This document shows positions 18,862 through 26,705 of a DNA stretch of 64,000 bases, in pieces. The DNA is from Candidatus Poribacteria bacterium (GTDB lineage Bacteria; Poribacteria; WGA-4E; WGA-3G). The DNA lies in assembly GCA_022394775.1 (NCBI GenBank), contig JAGFCB010000038.1, positions 44,619 through 108,618 of the forward strand, written 5' to 3'. Positions within the stretch are counted from its first letter, which is position 1. Each line of letters starts with the position of its first letter. A program made the position numbers and the translations under genes. Under the pieces are notes generated by a model. The model saw nothing but the letters and a program-made list of their open reading frames with translations. It was not told the DNA's origin and did no database searches.

Positions 18862-18892
18862 CAAATAATAAAATATATGGAAGGAATTGAAA

Positions 18893-20221
18893 ATGAAAAG
18901 AATCGCAATTTTGACAATATGTATCTTTGCTTTAGCGGCGGTTGCGGCGATTGCGTCACAGCCGGAGGGTTTTGAGAAGAACTGGCACCACTGGCGCGGC
19001 CCATACGCAACAGGCACTGCAATTGACGCGAATCCACCTACAACGTGGAGCGAGTCTGAAAATATCCGATGGAAAGTGGCAATCCCCGGTATGGGACACG
19101 CCGCGCCGATTATTTGGGAAGACAAAATCTTCATCCAGACGGCTGTTGAGATTAAACCAGAGGAAAACAAATCTGAGGGGGATGACAATCCATTCAGCGG
19201 TTTCTTTGGCGGAAATAAGGGGCCTACGTATAAATTCGACCTTCTCGCCATCAATCGGAAGGATGGAAGTATTCTTTGGCAGAAGACGCTCCGAGAAATC
19301 CAGCCCCATGAAGGAACGCACGGCGATGCTACTTACGCTTCAAACTCGCCAGTTACCGATGGCGAACATGTCTACGCCTATTTCGGTTCACGTGGACTCT
19401 ACTGCGTTGATATGATGGGCAATGTGAAGTGGGAAAAAGATGTCGGCACAATGTATAAGCGGAACACCTTCGGTGAAGGGAGTTCCCCCGTCATTTACGA
19501 TAATACGCTTGTTATTGTGCAAGACCATGAGAGAAATTCTTTCATTACTGCACTCGATAAACGGACAGGTGACGTGCTCTGGAAAACCGATCGCGATGAA
19601 AGAACAACATGGTTTTCACCTATTATTGTTGAGAACGATGGAAAGCCACAGGTAATTACGACAGGTACGAATCGTGTACGTAGTTACGATTTGGCAACGG
19701 GGGAACTTGTATGGAATGGCGACGGCTTGACAGCTAACAGTATCCCCTCACCCGTTGCGGCTAATGGACATGTTTATCTGATGAGCGGTTTCCGTGGTAG
19801 TGCGTTTCGGGCAGTTCACCTTGCAAAGGCAACCGGCGACATTACTGATTCCAGTGCTATTGTCTGGGAATACAATCGGGATACACCGTATGTGCCATCG
19901 CCGCTCCTCTATAAAGGTATCATCTATTTTTTGAAAAGCAACAGCGGTATTTTGACTGCTTTCAACGTTGAAACAGGAGTAGCGTATTACGGTCCTCAAC
20001 GGTTGCAAGGCGTATCAGGTGTGTATGCCTCAATTGTGGGTGCGTCAGATCGCGTCTACATTGCTGGCAGAGGTGGTACCGTCAACGTTATCCAGCACGG
20101 TTCCGAATTTAAGGTTTTAGCAGAAAACAAACTCGACGATAGTTTCAACGCGTCGCCTGCGATTGTCGGCTCAGAGTTATACCTCCGTGGTGGTCAGCAT
20201 CTGTATTGCATCGCGGAGTAA
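18893..20221 (+). CDS. exported PQQ-type beta-propeller protein
   Basis: The ORF track starts at a TTG (18887). The ATG at 18893 with AAGGA seven bases upstream is the better start and opens a signal peptide (MKRIAILTICIFALAAVAAIA). The mature part has NWHHWRGPYATGTAID and blades such as LLAINRKDGSILWQK, YCVDMMGNVKWEKD, TALDKRTGDVLWKTD and RSYDLATGELVWNG, giving a PQQ/BamB-like propeller. It is related to, but clearly distinct from, the gene at 14256. Family members of this type are common beside oxidoreductases and sulfatases, with no proven substrate. It ends just before a bidirectional hairpin and converges with an SDR gene. Confidence 0.88.
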   Translation: MKRIAILTICIFALAAVAAIASQPEGFEKNWHHWRGPYATGTAIDANPPTTWSESENIRWKVAIPGMGHAAPIIWEDKIFIQTAVEIKPEENKSEGDDNPFSGFFGGNKGPTYKFDLLAINRKDGSILWQKTLREIQPHEGTHGDATYASNSPVTDGEHVYAYFGSRGLYCVDMMGNVKWEKDVGTMYKRNTFGEGSSPVIYDNTLVIVQDHERNSFITALDKRTGDVLWKTDRDERTTWFSPIIVENDGKPQVITTGTNRVRSYDLATGELVWNGDGLTANSIPSPVAANGHVYLMSGFRGSAFRAVHLAKATGDITDSSAIVWEYNRDTPYVPSPLLYKGIIYFLKSNSGILTAFNVETGVAYYGPQRLQGVSGVYASIVGASDRVYIAGRGGTVNVIQHGSEFKVLAENKLDDSFNASPAIVGSELYLRGGQHLYCIAE

Positions 20222-20227
20222 GTAGTA

Positions 20228-20260
20228 GTTGTAGGGGCTGGGTTACCCAGCCCCTACAAC
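20228..20260. terminator. 15-bp perfect hairpin between convergent genes
   Basis: GTTGTAGGGGCTGGG (20228-20242), loop TTA, CCCAGCCCCTACAAC (20246-20260). It sits between a plus-strand gene ending at 20221 and a minus-strand gene ending at 20268. It is likely a bidirectional terminator and belongs to the GGxxGGGTT-type hairpin family seen elsewhere here. Confidence 0.6.
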
Positions 20261-20267
20261 CGATTAT

Positions 20268-21014
20268 CTAATACGTCGCTCTTCCGCCGCTGACATCGTA
20301 ACACTGTCCTGTCACGAAACTCGCCTCATCAGAAGCCAAGAAATTCACAACAGCAGCGACTTCCTCCGGTTTCCCAACGCGCCCTAACGGAATCTTGCCC
20401 ACCATATAGTCAATTGTAGATTGTGCCATACCCTCCAAAATCGGTGTTTGGATTACCGCAGGTGATACGGCGTTGACACGGATGTTATAGTCGGTTACCT
20501 CTTTCGCGAGTGCTTTCGTGAGACAGATAACGCCTGCTTTAGATACCGAATACGGAATAAGCGTGGGATTCCCCTCTTTGCCAGCAATCGAGGCGATATT
20601 CACGATCCTGCCGTAGTCTTGGTCAATCATCGGTGCGATCACCGCCTTACAACACAAAAACACACCCGTGAGGTTTACGCCCATGACCGTATCCCAATCT
20701 GATTCTTCCAAGTCTGTCAAAGGCAGCGTCCGTCCCGCGATTCCGGCGTTGTTGACGAGAATATCAACGCGACCGAAAGTTGAAATCCCCTTTTCGACGG
20801 CAGCATTAACATCCGCAGACTGTGAGACATTCGCTTGAAGAGGCAGTGCCTTACGTCCGATGCCCTCAATCTGCTGTGCCACCGCTTCCGCTGCCGCCAT
20901 GTTCAAATCCATGATAGCGACATCCGCGCCAGCATTCGCGAGCCTCAAAGCAATCGCCTTACCAATACCTTGTCCAGCCCCTGTCACAATCGCAATTTTA
21001 TCCGTTAGATTCAT
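20268..21014 (-). CDS. SDR family oxidoreductase (FabG-like)
   Basis: Classical short-chain dehydrogenase of 248 residues: cofactor motif TGAGQGIG near the N-terminus, NNAG in VDILVNNAGIAG, catalytic Ser in VNIASIAG and the Tyr-x3-Lys pair in PYSVSKAG. It ends with the family-typical VTGQCYDVSGGRATY. The ORF track start is about 34 codons too long; the ATG at 21014 has a strong GGAGGG site. The start lies inside the 3' end of the upstream AhpD-like gene (17-base overlap), so the two are translationally coupled. The substrate is unknown; sugar-acid or 3-oxoacyl reductases are the usual guesses. Confidence 0.9.
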   Translation of the reverse strand: MNLTDKIAIVTGAGQGIGKAIALRLANAGADVAIMDLNMAAAEAVAQQIEGIGRKALPLQANVSQSADVNAAVEKGISTFGRVDILVNNAGIAGRTLPLTDLEESDWDTVMGVNLTGVFLCCKAVIAPMIDQDYGRIVNIASIAGKEGNPTLIPYSVSKAGVICLTKALAKEVTDYNIRVNAVSPAVIQTPILEGMAQSTIDYMVGKIPLGRVGKPEEVAAVVNFLASDEASFVTGQCYDVSGGRATY

Positions 21015-21570
21015 TAAAATCCCTCCTGAGTTCCAAAAAATCGTCCAATTCAACGCCGAACGCATCTGCCATCCGATTGATATAGCTGAAAAATCCAACG
21101 ACCTCCACAACAGCAAAGATCGCCTCGTCAGTGAGTCCGTAGCTGCGGAGGCGTTTGAGATCTGCTGGTGTAACAGTAGATGCGGCTTTTGTTACTTTAA
21201 CAGCGAATTCAAGGATCGCTTTTGTGGTTTCGTCAATATCCGCCTTGTGAAAATCCGTTAGAATCTGTGTAATCTGTTCATCTGTAAGTTGTGCCCGCAA
21301 CTCGTCGGCGTGTGCGATAATTCAGTAGTGGCATTTGTTGACTTTTGAGACAACAGTCGCGATCATTTCACGTTGCATCCGGCTCAGTGGAGACCCCTCG
21401 TCAAACATTATCGCTATGTAGAGTTCAATGAAAGGGCGCATACTTTTCGGTCGTACGCTGAGAAGCTTGACGATGTTGTAAAGTTGTCCTGCTCGTTCAA
21501 GCGCAGCATCGTATTCCTCTTTCACAACGCCGGTCGCGTCAGCTTCATCTACGGTCTGGATCCACGCCAT
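20998..21570 (-). CDS. AhpD-like peroxidase-related protein, probable selenoprotein (in-frame TGA)
   Basis: The ORF track shows two pieces (82 aa and 100 aa), but both are in one frame, separated only by a TGA at 21324-21322 and seven sense codons. Reading through gives a 190-residue protein, the normal size of the uncharacterised peroxidase-related (carboxymuconolactone decarboxylase/AhpD-like) family. The TGA replaces the second cysteine of the redox motif: VSKVNKCHY-U-IIAHADEL, that is CxxUxxxH in place of CxxCxxxH. A stem-loop fitting a bacterial SECIS follows. Downstream sequence stays fully conserved in style (YINRMADAFGVELDDF). It lies 3 bases after one gene and overlaps the next. The alternative is a nonsense mutation. 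Other genes here use TGA as stop, so TGA is not generally recoded. Confidence 0.75.
21286..21303 (-). promoter_or_regulatory. candidate bacterial SECIS hairpin
   Basis: In the mRNA, GAGUUG-CGGGCA-CAACUU forms five Watson-Crick pairs plus a G-U closing pair. The apical loop begins 25 bases after the UGA and has G at its second, third and fourth positions. Known bacterial SECIS elements sit in the coding region at about this distance and need a G early in the loop. Confidence 0.5.
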
Positions 21571-21573
21571 TTT

Positions 21574-22800
21574 TTATTCTCCAATTACAACACCATATTC
21601 ACCGACAACTGCCCCTTTATGCCCGCTTTGGTAGTGGAGATGTCGTTCACCGACAATGGGTTGCGAACTTTGTGCCTCAACCGAACCGCGCACATTCCCC
21701 ATCGCGCCTTCATCTATATCGGCACAACAGAACGGCTTAATCCGCCGATGCACCTGCCTGCGGATATCTCCTTTTTTATCACGGACAATGATGTTTACAA
21801 GTGCATCCGCTTCACCGACGTTGAGGAAACGGAACCAGTCTTTTGCGCCGCTTGCCACTTCAGGGAAAAAGAGTCGGAGTCCGACGTGTCCGCCTTCCTC
21901 GGAGGCACAGGGTAGGTCAACGATAGCAGTCCCGCTGTGCATGTGCCGTTCTGCGACAATCGGTTGATCAGACCGAACCAACACGGAAGATTTGATTTTT
22001 ATATCTTCCATCTTCGGCATCCAGCACTCAAAGGGATCTAATTCGCGCTGCATCGTATTTACAGGTTTGCCGGTGCCGTCTTCATGTGCGATCAGTGTAA
22101 CCTCACCTCTCTCTTTGCCAACATTGACGATGATCGCCCAGTCCCGCCACGCCGGTCCAGTTTCTGGGAAATAGAGCGTGCGCGGTGCGTCGGAAATCAC
22201 CTGACCGTATTGTCCGACACACGTCTTTCCACCTTGATAGTGGAGATGCCGTTCACCGACAATGGGTTGTGTGCTTTGGACTTCAAGTGTGCCAGCAATA
22301 TTCCCCATGATACCTTCATTGATATCCCAACAGCACTGTGGTTTGATTCTGTGGTGGTGCTGCCGTGTAATATCACCACGTCGGTTCCGGACGATTATGT
22401 TTACCAAGGCATCCGCTTCGCCGACGTTGAGAAACCGGAACCAGTCATGTGCGCCGGGAACCAATTCGGGGAAAAAGAGTCGGAGTCCGACGGTCTCATA
22501 CTCCTCTGCAGCCCCGACGAAATCAAGAATGTTTGGATCCTTGTGCATGTGTCGTTCTGCGACAATCGGTTGATCAGCGGAGAACTGCATCGAAGAGTTC
22601 TGTTTAATTGCCTCAACATTCGGGGTCCAACATTCAAAAGGACTTATCTCTTTCTGATCTGACCATGTCGGTTGCCCGTTCTGTGCGTGTCGGGCTATTA
22701 TATTCACCTGGGTCTCCTCGGTCCCCACGTTAATGACCTGGACCCAATCTTCCCATTGGGGACCGACTTCTGGAAAATAAAGTGTTCTTGCGTTTGGCAT
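21574..22800 (-). CDS. internally duplicated repeat protein of unknown function
   Basis: 408 residues composed of two tandem copies of a roughly 205-residue unit, each made of two related beta-rich segments. Paired motifs are RTLYFPEVGPQWEDW / RTLYFPETGPAWRDW, QPIVAERHMH (twice), GLRLFFPE (twice), DWFRFLNVGEADALVNIIVR (twice) and SQPIVGERHLHYQ (twice). The many conserved His, Trp and Glu residues may bind a ligand or metal. The sequence pattern resembles beta-sandwich domains found in some secreted proteins, but no signal peptide is present and I cannot name the family. It is the first gene of a tight minus-strand operon with the AhpD-like and SDR genes. Confidence 0.7.
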   Translation of the reverse strand: MPNARTLYFPEVGPQWEDWVQVINVGTEETQVNIIARHAQNGQPTWSDQKEISPFECWTPNVEAIKQNSSMQFSADQPIVAERHMHKDPNILDFVGAAEEYETVGLRLFFPELVPGAHDWFRFLNVGEADALVNIIVRNRRGDITRQHHHRIKPQCCWDINEGIMGNIAGTLEVQSTQPIVGERHLHYQGGKTCVGQYGQVISDAPRTLYFPETGPAWRDWAIIVNVGKERGEVTLIAHEDGTGKPVNTMQRELDPFECWMPKMEDIKIKSSVLVRSDQPIVAERHMHSGTAIVDLPCASEEGGHVGLRLFFPEVASGAKDWFRFLNVGEADALVNIIVRDKKGDIRRQVHRRIKPFCCADIDEGAMGNVRGSVEAQSSQPIVGERHLHYQSGHKGAVVGEYGVVIGE

Positions 22801-23036
22801 TAGTGCCTCCTATTTTGATGAACGAAAAATTTGTTTCTATTGCTGTGAGTGTCATAAAAATTGAGTATGTTGTGATGTGTACCGTTGTTACTATTTTAAC
22901 TTGCATATATTTATATTTTCCACTACAATTTTGCGCAATTCTATTTAGGTAGTCTTTAACGCAAGGAATTTGCCTTCGTTCCACAATGACTAAATGGTTT
23001 TGACAACTTCTATACACACCGTGAGGAAACAATTCA

Positions 23037-23324
23037 ATGGCAGCAAAAAAATTATCAGATGCACAAATCCAAGCAAATCTTGAACAAGTTGACGGTTGGA
23101 CGATCGAAGACGGTAAACTGCACAAGGAATTCCAGTTCGACACCTTCGTTACGGCGTTCGGATTCATGGCACAACTCGCTTTGGTCGCTGAATCGATGAA
23201 CCACCATCCAGAATGGTTCAACGTCTATAATCGCGTGACAATCGACCTAACGACCCACGATGCTGGAGGTATCAGCGAACTGGACTTTCAGTGGGCAAAA
23301 CAGGCGGATGCAATTAGGGGTTAA
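23037..23324 (+). CDS. phhB: 4a-hydroxytetrahydrobiopterin dehydratase (pterin carbinolamine dehydratase)
   Basis: A 95-residue protein of the PCD/DCoH family, which dehydrates 4a-hydroxytetrahydropterin to the quinonoid dihydropterin during pterin recycling, classically with aromatic amino acid hydroxylases. The family motif is intact in [18 protein letters not shown], with the catalytic histidine pair, and the C-terminal [14 protein letters not shown] matches the family. Length is typical. No aromatic amino acid hydroxylase is in the window; many bacteria carry the dehydratase alone, where it may support molybdopterin or other pterin chemistry. It is followed 32 bases later by a 2-hydroxyacid dehydrogenase in the same direction. 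Confidence 0.93.
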   Translation: MAAKKLSDAQIQANLEQVDGWTIEDGKLHKEFQFDTFVTAFGFMAQLALVAESMNHHPEWFNVYNRVTIDLTTHDAGGISELDFQWAKQADAIRG

Positions 23325-23356
23325 ATCAGGGTCTGTCGTCAGAAACGGAGAAACGC

Positions 23357-24304
23357 ATGGATAAACTGAAAGTTTTAATTGGTAGTAGACAAGCCCCAGA
23401 AATTGAGGCGATGCTCTCAGATGTTCCAACGGGTGTTGAGGTTCGATTTTTACCGCATGGCGGCTCCTTACGTGAGCATATCGCTGATGCTGAGATTTTA
23501 TTCGGACATATCGGTGAAGATGCGATGTCAAACGCGACCGCGCTTCGTTGGGTCCACCAGCCACACGCAGGCGTGGAAGGGTTTATGTACCCGGCTTTTA
23601 AAGAGAGTGATGCGATACTAACCAATTGCCGCGGTCTGTACGGTAGACAGATCGCTGAACACGCTTTCGCCTTGCTTTTGTCCATTACTCGGCAAATCCC
23701 GACGCAACTGGAGTTCATGAAGACCAAGCATTGGGAACGCGTGCCGTGTATAGAACTGGCGGGAATGACGATGGGTATTTTGGGGCTTGGTGGTATCGGT
23801 AGAGCGATTGCTGTCCGTGCACGAGCGTTTGAATTTAATGTTATCGCTGCTGATGCCGAACCGATGGATAAGCCTGAGACTGTCTCGGAACTCTTTGGTT
23901 TAGATGGACTGATGGAATTTCTGGAGAAATCACACATCCTCGTGGTGTGCTGTCCAAGTACCCCGGAAACACATAAACTCCTATCACACGCGCAGTTCAA
24001 TCAGATGCCAGATGAGAGTTACGTTGTGAATATTAGTCGCGGTAAGGTTATAGATGAGACGGCGTTGGTGGCAGCACTCCAGAGCGGGAAAATAGCGGGT
24101 GCGGGATTAGATGTGACGTATACGGAGCCGTGTCCCCCTGAGAACCCGTTGTGGGAACAGCCGAACGTGATTTTGACCTCACACAGTGCGGGGGCCTCAC
24201 AACATATTCGGAGGCGCGCCATGCAACTCTTTATTGATAACCTACACCGCTATGTAGCCGGTGAACCGTTAGCCAACGTTGTTGATAAACAGAAGGGATA
24301 CTAA
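23357..24304 (+). CDS. D-isomer-specific 2-hydroxyacid dehydrogenase
   Basis: NAD-dependent reduction of a 2-oxoacid to a D-2-hydroxyacid, or the reverse. The nucleotide-binding motif is GILGLGGIGRAIAVRARAF. The active site appears as the Arg of VVNISRGKVIDE, the Glu in the YTEPCPPENPLW block and the His of LTSHSAGAS, all family positions. Length 315 residues is normal. The substrate cannot be told; glyoxylate/hydroxypyruvate and phosphoglycerate-type enzymes share this layout. GGAG precedes the ATG. The next gene, a Gfo/Idh oxidoreductase, starts 28 bases after its stop, suggesting a small catabolic operon with phhB in front. Confidence 0.92.
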   Translation: MDKLKVLIGSRQAPEIEAMLSDVPTGVEVRFLPHGGSLREHIADAEILFGHIGEDAMSNATALRWVHQPHAGVEGFMYPAFKESDAILTNCRGLYGRQIAEHAFALLLSITRQIPTQLEFMKTKHWERVPCIELAGMTMGILGLGGIGRAIAVRARAFEFNVIAADAEPMDKPETVSELFGLDGLMEFLEKSHILVVCCPSTPETHKLLSHAQFNQMPDESYVVNISRGKVIDETALVAALQSGKIAGAGLDVTYTEPCPPENPLWEQPNVILTSHSAGASQHIRRRAMQLFIDNLHRYVAGEPLANVVDKQKGY

Positions 24305-24332
24305 TAAACCACAACACAGAAATGGAGAAAAA

Positions 24333-25406
24333 ATGAGCGAAAAAACGTATCGTGCAGCGGCAATCGGGCATACCGGGGCTGGTAACTTCGGACACGGATT
24401 ACATACCCCGTACAAAGCCATAGAAAATGTTGAGTTTATCGCTGTCTCTGACCCTAACGAAGAAGGTAGAGAGAAGGCAGCAGCAGAGGCGGGCGCATTG
24501 CGCAGTTACGCTGACTATCGGGACATGCTTGAAAAAGAGGAACTTGACATCGTGAGCGTTTGTCCTCGCTGGACAACGGAGCACCTTGATATGGTAACTG
24601 CCTGTCTTGAGGCAGGGTGCAGTGTCTATTCCGAGAAACCGATGACGAGTACGCTCGCAGACGGTGATAAGATCGTTGAAACAGCGAAAGCACGCGGATT
24701 AAAGGTCGCAGTAGCGCATCAAGCGGTCTATCTCCCCGCAACGCACGCTATCAAACAGATGCTTGACGATGGGAAAATCGGCACGATCCAAGCGATCTAT
24801 GCCAGTGGTAAGCAGGATCACCGCGGTGGCGGCGAGGACATGATTGTTCTCGGCACCCACACGTTTAATATGATGCGCTTTTTTGTGGGTGATGTCGCAT
24901 GGATGCAATCTCATGTTACCACAAATGGCAAAGAGATTGCCTATGGTGATGACCATAAGCCGACAGAACCTGTGGGCCCCGTTGCAGGCGACTGCATCAA
25001 TAGCTACTTCGCTTTCAAAAGCGAGGTTTCTGGATTTTTTCAGTCTCGGAGAGATCAGGCTGGCTCCGGTAGATACGGTATGGAAATCGTTGGCAGTGAG
25101 GGCACTTTCTCACTTCGGGGTGATGTTGCAAACCGACTTATGGTATATCCGTATCCGGTGCTGGTGCCTTCAAACACAGACCAAGAATGGGAAGCCATCG
25201 ACTTAGACCAAACCCCTTTCTCGCAAGGGAATGAACTCGCGATTCGCGATCTGATTGATGCGATTGAGAACGACCGAAAACCCATCTCTGCTGCTGAAGA
25301 CGCTGTTGCCGCATTGGAGATGATTCTTGGTGCTTATGCGTCTCAACTGACTGGACAACGCGTCTCTTTCCCGATAGCAAACCGAGAACACCCGCTAAGC
25401 AGATAA
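24333..25406 (+). CDS. Gfo/Idh/MocA family oxidoreductase
   Basis: The ORF track starts at 24279 inside the upstream gene; the ATG at 24333 has GGAG upstream and starts MSEKTYRAAAIGHTGAGNFG. It has a Rossmann fold, then the Lys-Pro motif in CSVYSEKPMTSTLADG, and a C-terminal domain with GTHTFNMMRFFVG (conserved histidine region) and GSEGTFSLRGD. Length 357 residues. It is only distantly related to the two near-identical Gfo/Idh genes at 7471 and 59016. The substrate is unknown, probably a sugar or cyclitol derivative. It probably shares a transcript with the upstream hydroxyacid dehydrogenase and ends before a hairpin facing a convergent gene. Confidence 0.9.
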   Translation: MSEKTYRAAAIGHTGAGNFGHGLHTPYKAIENVEFIAVSDPNEEGREKAAAEAGALRSYADYRDMLEKEELDIVSVCPRWTTEHLDMVTACLEAGCSVYSEKPMTSTLADGDKIVETAKARGLKVAVAHQAVYLPATHAIKQMLDDGKIGTIQAIYASGKQDHRGGGEDMIVLGTHTFNMMRFFVGDVAWMQSHVTTNGKEIAYGDDHKPTEPVGPVAGDCINSYFAFKSEVSGFFQSRRDQAGSGRYGMEIVGSEGTFSLRGDVANRLMVYPYPVLVPSNTDQEWEAIDLDQTPFSQGNELAIRDLIDAIENDRKPISAAEDAVAALEMILGAYASQLTGQRVSFPIANREHPLSR

Positions 25407-25423
25407 CACTAAACTAATAGTTA

Positions 25424-25445
25424 GGCGAGGTCTCAGTACCTCGCC
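25424..25445. terminator. hairpin between convergent genes
   Basis: GGCGAGGT (25424-25431), 6-base loop, ACCTCGCC (25438-25445). It lies in the 45-base gap between convergent genes. It resembles the other GGCGRGGTT-type hairpins in this window. Confidence 0.5.
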
Positions 25446-25451
25446 ATCCCG

Positions 25452-26168
25452 TTACACCGGTATCGTTTTCCGAATACCATTTTCATAACTGACCTCATAA
25501 TCTCCCGCCGGTACATCCATCGCGCGCACAGCGAGTTCACCGAAAGTGACGAGCGGTTCCGAAAGCAGTAGCAACTCATCAAGCGATTCAGTGGGTGTTT
25601 TGTCTGTTGTATCCAACACAATCTTACGTCCGCTATGCGAAAAGAGGGATTTGTCAATCTCTGCCTGAAAGAGTTGTTTGAGAATCGAGATGTCGGCTTT
25701 CTTGATGATTTGGTATTCGTGTGGGTCTGTCTCCATCCGTTCCTCAATTGCGGCATCGCTGGCAGTCACGTGGATCATCACGACATCCGGTAACCGTGCT
25801 TCAATCACCTGTGTTTCATAGCCGCGCTGTGCGTTGATGTGATACTTCGGATAATATGGACTCTCAGGGTCACCGCCATAGAAGGAGGAATAAACAAATT
25901 CCTCAATGTGCCACCCAGCGATCATAGTATTCGGGTAGTTTTTGATCACCTCGACGTGATACTGGAGTTGCATCCGTTGCATCCGTTCCTTTACATCGTC
26001 CGGGAAATTTATGTACGCCGCTCTCGATTCGGGACTCAGCGTTGAATCTGGGATCGTAAAATGATCGTCCACGTGAACTCTCAATTTCCTGTGCTGGTAA
26101 TAGTTCGTTAATAGGTTGACTAATGTCGATTTTCCTGCGTACTCAATGCCGACAAAGATACATCTCAT
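25452..26168 (-). CDS. P-loop nucleoside/nucleotide kinase-like protein
   Basis: The ORF track reaches 26489, but the kinase begins at the ATG at 26168: MRCIFVGIEYAGKSTLVNLL, with Walker A GIEYAGKST at the very N-terminus, as in thymidylate and deoxynucleoside kinases. Further features are a DDHFTIPDS segment (possible substrate site) and a lid-like region near ERMETDPHEYQIIKK. 238 residues. It could be a dTMP kinase relative or a kinase for another small substrate; the usual DRY-type thymidylate motif is not evident. The extra upstream codons in the ORF track look non-coding. It is divergent from the HicB-like gene and convergent with the Gfo/Idh gene. Confidence 0.7.
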   Translation of the reverse strand: MRCIFVGIEYAGKSTLVNLLTNYYQHRKLRVHVDDHFTIPDSTLSPESRAAYINFPDDVKERMQRMQLQYHVEVIKNYPNTMIAGWHIEEFVYSSFYGGDPESPYYPKYHINAQRGYETQVIEARLPDVVMIHVTASDAAIEERMETDPHEYQIIKKADISILKQLFQAEIDKSLFSHSGRKIVLDTTDKTPTESLDELLLLSEPLVTFGELAVRAMDVPAGDYEVSYENGIRKTIPV

Positions 26169-26282
26169 AAAAAACCTCGCTATTGAATCAATGAATAAAC
26201 AACTTAGGAACACTATGTTATATGTATCACGAAAATAGAAAAATGTCAAATACCTATTCCAATTTCCAATTTTTTGATCATC

Positions 26283-26311
26283 TTGACAATCGGACATTTG
26301 CAAGGTATAAT
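26283..26311 (+). promoter_or_regulatory. consensus sigma70 promoter
   Basis: TTGACA (26283-26288), exactly 17 bases, TATAAT (26306-26311): both hexamers are full consensus. It lies 40 bases upstream of the HicB-like gene and probably also serves dusB. Confidence 0.75.
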
Positions 26312-26351
26312 AGTTTTTAAAATCTGAGGACTTTAATACAAGGAGACACAG

Positions 26352-26687
26352 ATGGAAAAAACTCAGACCGTCGAAATCTACGATGCGGAATACGAAACAA
26401 CCTATACCGCCCACATCCAAAAAAACGGCGACGGTTGGATAGGTTGGATACAGGAACATCCTCAGGTGAAATGTGAGGAAAGTACGCAAACAGTATTGCT
26501 GAAAACCCTTGAGAAAACGCTTTATGAAACTTTAGAAGCCGACTGGGAAGCATGGGATAGGCAGATAGAAGAGGACGCTAAAACAGGTAAACTTGATAAA
26601 TTGAATAAAAAAGCCCTTGAAGATTTGAGGGCGGGCAGGTGCAAAGATCTATTCTCAGTCATCGGAACAGAAACGAAGTCATCCTAA
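26352..26687 (+). CDS. HicB-like small protein (orphan antitoxin-type fold)
   Basis: The first 65 residues have the HicB/UPF0150 pattern: YTAHIQKNGDGWIGWIQEHPQV, then a T-x-E type turn and a helix (STQTVLLKTLEKTLYETLEA). These partial RNase H-like folds usually act as antitoxins to HicA, or stand alone as small regulators. Here the C-terminal tail is charged and helical (WDRQIEEDAKTGKLDKLN) with no obvious DNA-binding domain. There is no HicA-like mRNA interferase next to it, so it is an orphan. A strong AAGGAG site precedes the ATG. It is followed 18 bases later by dusB, so the two may be co-transcribed from the consensus promoter. Confidence 0.65.
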   Translation: MEKTQTVEIYDAEYETTYTAHIQKNGDGWIGWIQEHPQVKCEESTQTVLLKTLEKTLYETLEADWEAWDRQIEEDAKTGKLDKLNKKALEDLRAGRCKDLFSVIGTETKSS

Positions 26688-26705
26688 TCCGAAAATATTC
26701 ATCAA

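Noticed and set aside
20998-21570. Treating the AhpD-like gene as two separate genes or a plain pseudogene
   Set aside because: Both pieces share one frame, the TGA sits exactly at a redox Cys, and no other lesion is visible. Nonsense mutation remains possible but is the weaker explanation.
22084-22662. 192-aa plus-strand ORF opposite the repeat protein
   Set aside because: It mirrors the duplicated minus-strand gene and its open frames arise from that gene's codon pattern.
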